Source of the DNA: CAVPGP01 sp963718065
GTDB lineage: Bacteria; Actinomycetota; Thermoleophilia; Gaiellales; Gaiellaceae
NCBI GenBank assembly: GCA_963718065.1
Contig: CAVQYE010000009.1
Span: forward strand, 62,001 to 126,000
Direction of reading: 5' to 3'
Length of the DNA stretch: 64,000 nt
Numbering within the stretch: the stretch's first letter is position 1; each line of letters starts with the position of its first letter. Position numbers and translations under genes: made by a program. A model generated the notes under the pieces. The model made no database searches and was not told the DNA's origin. It worked only from the letters and a program-made list of their open reading frames with translations. Shown in pieces: positions 62,125 to 64,000 of this stretch.

Positions 62125-63051
62125 ATGGCCCGCGAGCAGGACCACGGCCACGACCACGCGCATTCGCACGACCACGCGCAGGCGGATCGCCGCGCGCTGC
62201 TGATCGCGCTCGGCCTCATCGTCGGCCTGCTCGCCGCCGAGGTCGTCTTCGGGATCCTCGCCGGCTCGCTCGCACTCCTCGCCGACGCCGGTCACATGCT
62301 CACGGATGCGGCCGCGCTCGCGATGGCCCTCGGCGCGGCGGCGATGTCGAGCCGGCCCGCATCCGGGCGGTGGACCTTCGGCTTCGGCCGCGTGGGCGTG
62401 CTCGCGGCGCAGGTGAACGGCGCCACGCTCGCCCTCGTCGGTGGCTGGATCGTCTACGAGTCCGTGCGCCGGCTGATCGATCCGCAGGAGGTGCGGGGCG
62501 GACTCGTGCTCGGCGTCGCGCTCGCCGGCGTGGCGGTGAACCTCGTCGCGACGACGGTGCTGGCGCGCGGCAGCCGTGAGAGCCTGAACATGCGCGGCGC
62601 GTTCCTCCACCTGGCGACCGACCTCGCCGCGTTCGCCGGTACCGCGGTCGCCGGGCTCCTGATCCTGCTCACCGGGCGAGACCGCTTCGACCCGATCGCG
62701 AGCCTGCTCGTCGCCGGGCTCGTCTTCTGGTCGGCTTGGCATCTGCTCCGCGAGAGTGGCCGGATCTTCCTCGACGTCTCGCCGGAGGGCATCGACCCGG
62801 ACGAGGTCGGGCGGGCGATCGCGGCCCAGCCGGGCGTCGTCGAGGCACACGATCTGCACATCTGGTCGCTCGACGACCGGCTGCCGGCGCTCTCCGCCCA
62901 CGTCACGTGCGCGCGCGACACGGACTGCCACCGGATCCGCATGGAGATCGAGCAGATGCTCAAGGATCGCTTCGGCCTGCAGCACACGACACTCCAGTGC
63001 GACCACGCGACGCAGACGGGCCTCGTTAGTCTGCGGTCGTGGCAGCACTAG
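62125..63051 (+). CDS. Cation diffusion facilitator (CzcD/ZitB-like) metal exporter
   Basis: 308 aa. His-rich cytosolic N-terminus (GHDHAHSHDHAQ), six helices, zinc-site residues in LLADAGHMLTDAAALAMALG and GAFLHLATDLAAFAGT, and a C-terminal ferredoxin-like metallochaperone domain (EAHDLHIWSLDDRLPALSAH; CARDTDCHRI). Probably Zn2+/Co2+/Cd2+ efflux by H+ exchange. Confidence 0.94.
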   Translation: MAREQDHGHDHAHSHDHAQADRRALLIALGLIVGLLAAEVVFGILAGSLALLADAGHMLTDAAALAMALGAAAMSSRPASGRWTFGFGRVGVLAAQVNGATLALVGGWIVYESVRRLIDPQEVRGGLVLGVALAGVAVNLVATTVLARGSRESLNMRGAFLHLATDLAAFAGTAVAGLLILLTGRDRFDPIASLLVAGLVFWSAWHLLRESGRIFLDVSPEGIDPDEVGRAIAAQPGVVEAHDLHIWSLDDRLPALSAHVTCARDTDCHRIRMEIEQMLKDRFGLQHTTLQCDHATQTGLVSLRSWQH

Positions 63052-63779
63052 ACGGCAAGACGGCGATCGTCACCGGCGCGTCGAGCGGCATCGGCGCCGC
63101 CACCGCGCGGGCGCTCGCAGGAGCCGGCGCCCGGGTGGCCGGCGGCGCCCGGCGAGTCGAGCCGCTGGAGACGGACGTCCGCCTCGAGCTGGACGTCACC
63201 GATCCCGCGAGCTGCCGCCGTTTCGTCGACGCGGCGGTCGGCGAGCTCGGCGGCATCGACATCCTCGTCAACAACGCCGGGCTGGCGCTCGGCCGCGATC
63301 CGGTCTGGGACGTCGACGAGGACGACGAGCGCACGATGATCGAGACGAACGTCCTCGGCTTGATGCGCATGACGCGGCTCTGCCTGCCCCACATCAACGA
63401 CTGGGGCTCGATCGTCAACCTCGGCTCCGTGGCGGGCATCTGGTCGTACCCGAGCGGGTCGGGCTACGTCGCCTCCAAGTTCGCGGTGCACGGCTTCACG
63501 CGCGCGCTGCGCGACGACCTGCACGGCAAGCCGATCCGCGTCACGAACATCGCGCCCGGCCTCGTCGAGACGGACTTCTCGAAGGTGCGGTTCAAGGGTG
63601 ACGAGGAGAAGGCCGGCGCGGTGTACTCGACCGTCTCCCTCGGCGGGCCTCTGAACGCGGAGGACGTCGCCGAGTGCATCCTCTTCGCCGTCACCCGGCG
63701 GCCGGCAGTGAACATCGACGAGATCGTGCTGATGGCGCTCGCGCAGACCAGCGGTGGCAACATCCGGCGCGACGAATGA
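63039..63779 (+). CDS. SDR-family oxidoreductase
   Basis: 246 aa from GTG 63039, overlapping the CDF gene by 13 bp. Classical short-chain dehydrogenase: TGASSGIGAATARALAGAG, DILVNNAG, Ser in VNLGSVAGIWS, and Y-x-x-x-K in SGYVASKFAVHGF. The segment YDF-like (GLVETDFSKVRFKGDEEKAG) resembles YdfG serine/3-hydroxy acid dehydrogenases. Confidence 0.92.
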   Translation: MAALDGKTAIVTGASSGIGAATARALAGAGARVAGGARRVEPLETDVRLELDVTDPASCRRFVDAAVGELGGIDILVNNAGLALGRDPVWDVDEDDERTMIETNVLGLMRMTRLCLPHINDWGSIVNLGSVAGIWSYPSGSGYVASKFAVHGFTRALRDDLHGKPIRVTNIAPGLVETDFSKVRFKGDEEKAGAVYSTVSLGGPLNAEDVAECILFAVTRRPAVNIDEIVLMALAQTSGGNIRRDE

Positions 63780-64000
63780 CACTGACCATCCTCGAGGGGT
63801 CGACCTTCTGCATCTGCGACGACCGCGGCGACGTGCACGGGGAGACCGACGGCTTCTTCTGCGACGACACCCGGCACCTCTCGGTGTTCCGGCTCTCGAT
63901 CAACGGCATGCGCCCGCTGCTGCTCTCGTCCGGCAAGGTCGAGTACTTCTCGGCGGCGTTCTACCTGCGGAACCCGCTCGCGGGCGACCTGCCGCAGGAC
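63776..64000 (+). CDS. Glycogen debranching-like protein, N-terminal part (runs off the window)
   Basis: 75 codons before the edge, ATGA overlap with the SDR stop. LEGSTFCICDDRGDVHGETD, then GFFCDDTRHLSVFRLSINGM is the pattern of the N-terminal beta domain of bacterial amylo-alpha-1,6-glucosidase-type proteins. Catalytic part not in the window. Confidence 0.75.
   Translation, partial: MTLTILEGSTFCICDDRGDVHGETDGFFCDDTRHLSVFRLSINGMRPLLLSSGKVEYFSAAFYLRNPLAGDLPQD

Overview
The window is about 70% GC. It has dense operons, many GTG and non-canonical starts, leaderless-looking promoters and a mycothiol-synthase-like tandem acetyltransferase. Together these point to a high-GC actinobacterium. A deep-branching soil lineage of the Thermoleophilia type is my guess from gene style, not something I can prove. 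No rRNA, CRISPR array, transposase, integrase or replication origin was seen.

Sequence quality is uneven. Single-base frame breaks, several in or beside G/C runs, interrupt conserved genes at 0-5.3 kb, 38-41.8 kb, 43.8 kb, 47.5-49.1 kb and 53.4 kb. Motifs on both sides of the breaks are intact, so I read these as probable assembly or read errors. I annotate the genes at full length and note the shifts.

Layout. 0-2.6 kb: chorismate mutase (partial) and a zinc-ribbon threonine synthase (-), then an AlaC-type aminotransferase (+). 2.7-13.1 kb (-): one tightly overlapped operon, leader peptide-leuA-leuB-like-ilvB-ilvN-ilvC-hom-thrC-thrB-ilvD, which joins branched-chain and threonine synthesis. 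Its leader peptide ends in a run of Leu/Ile/Val codons and its promoter is very clear. 13.2-18.2 kb: an HxlR regulator and glutamate synthase gltB, with a 17-bp motif near three promoters. 18.2-25.2 kb: his operon (-) trpR-like-hisG-hisD-hisC::hisB fusion-hisH-hisF-hisIE, with hisA and a ferritin-like gene divergent. 25.2-31.4 kb: cell-wall enzymes, a MATE exporter, a primary-type sigma factor, a mycothiol-synthase-like GNAT and an EamA transporter. 31.4-35.5 kb: a segment bounded by tRNA-Glu and a tRNA-Glu-like 3' remnant beside tRNA-Val, carrying arsR/arsC/aquaporin, two secreted proteins and a duplicated zinc-knuckle protein. 36-41.8 kb: a tiny membrane protein, a DHA2 exporter and a NitT/TauT-type ABC importer. 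41.8-54.5 kb: a 12-gene aromatic-acid operon under an IclR regulator. 54.5-64 kb: a saccharopine-dehydrogenase-like protein, a small basic protein, a cupin, a secreted glycosidase, a MoxR/DUF58/DUF4129 cluster, a cation-diffusion transporter, an SDR and the start of a glycogen-debranching-like protein.

How the genes work together. The aromatic operon can be read as one pathway: (4-hydroxy)benzoylformate decarboxylase, then aldehyde dehydrogenase, then PobA, then PcaGH, PcaB, PcaC, PcaD and PcaIJ. This would carry a hydroxymandelate-type substrate to beta-ketoadipyl-CoA; the thiolase and the mandelate dehydrogenase are not in the window. Operon genes are joined by four-base stop/start overlaps (NTGA) at 25 junctions, and all four NTG codons appear as starts, including CTG.
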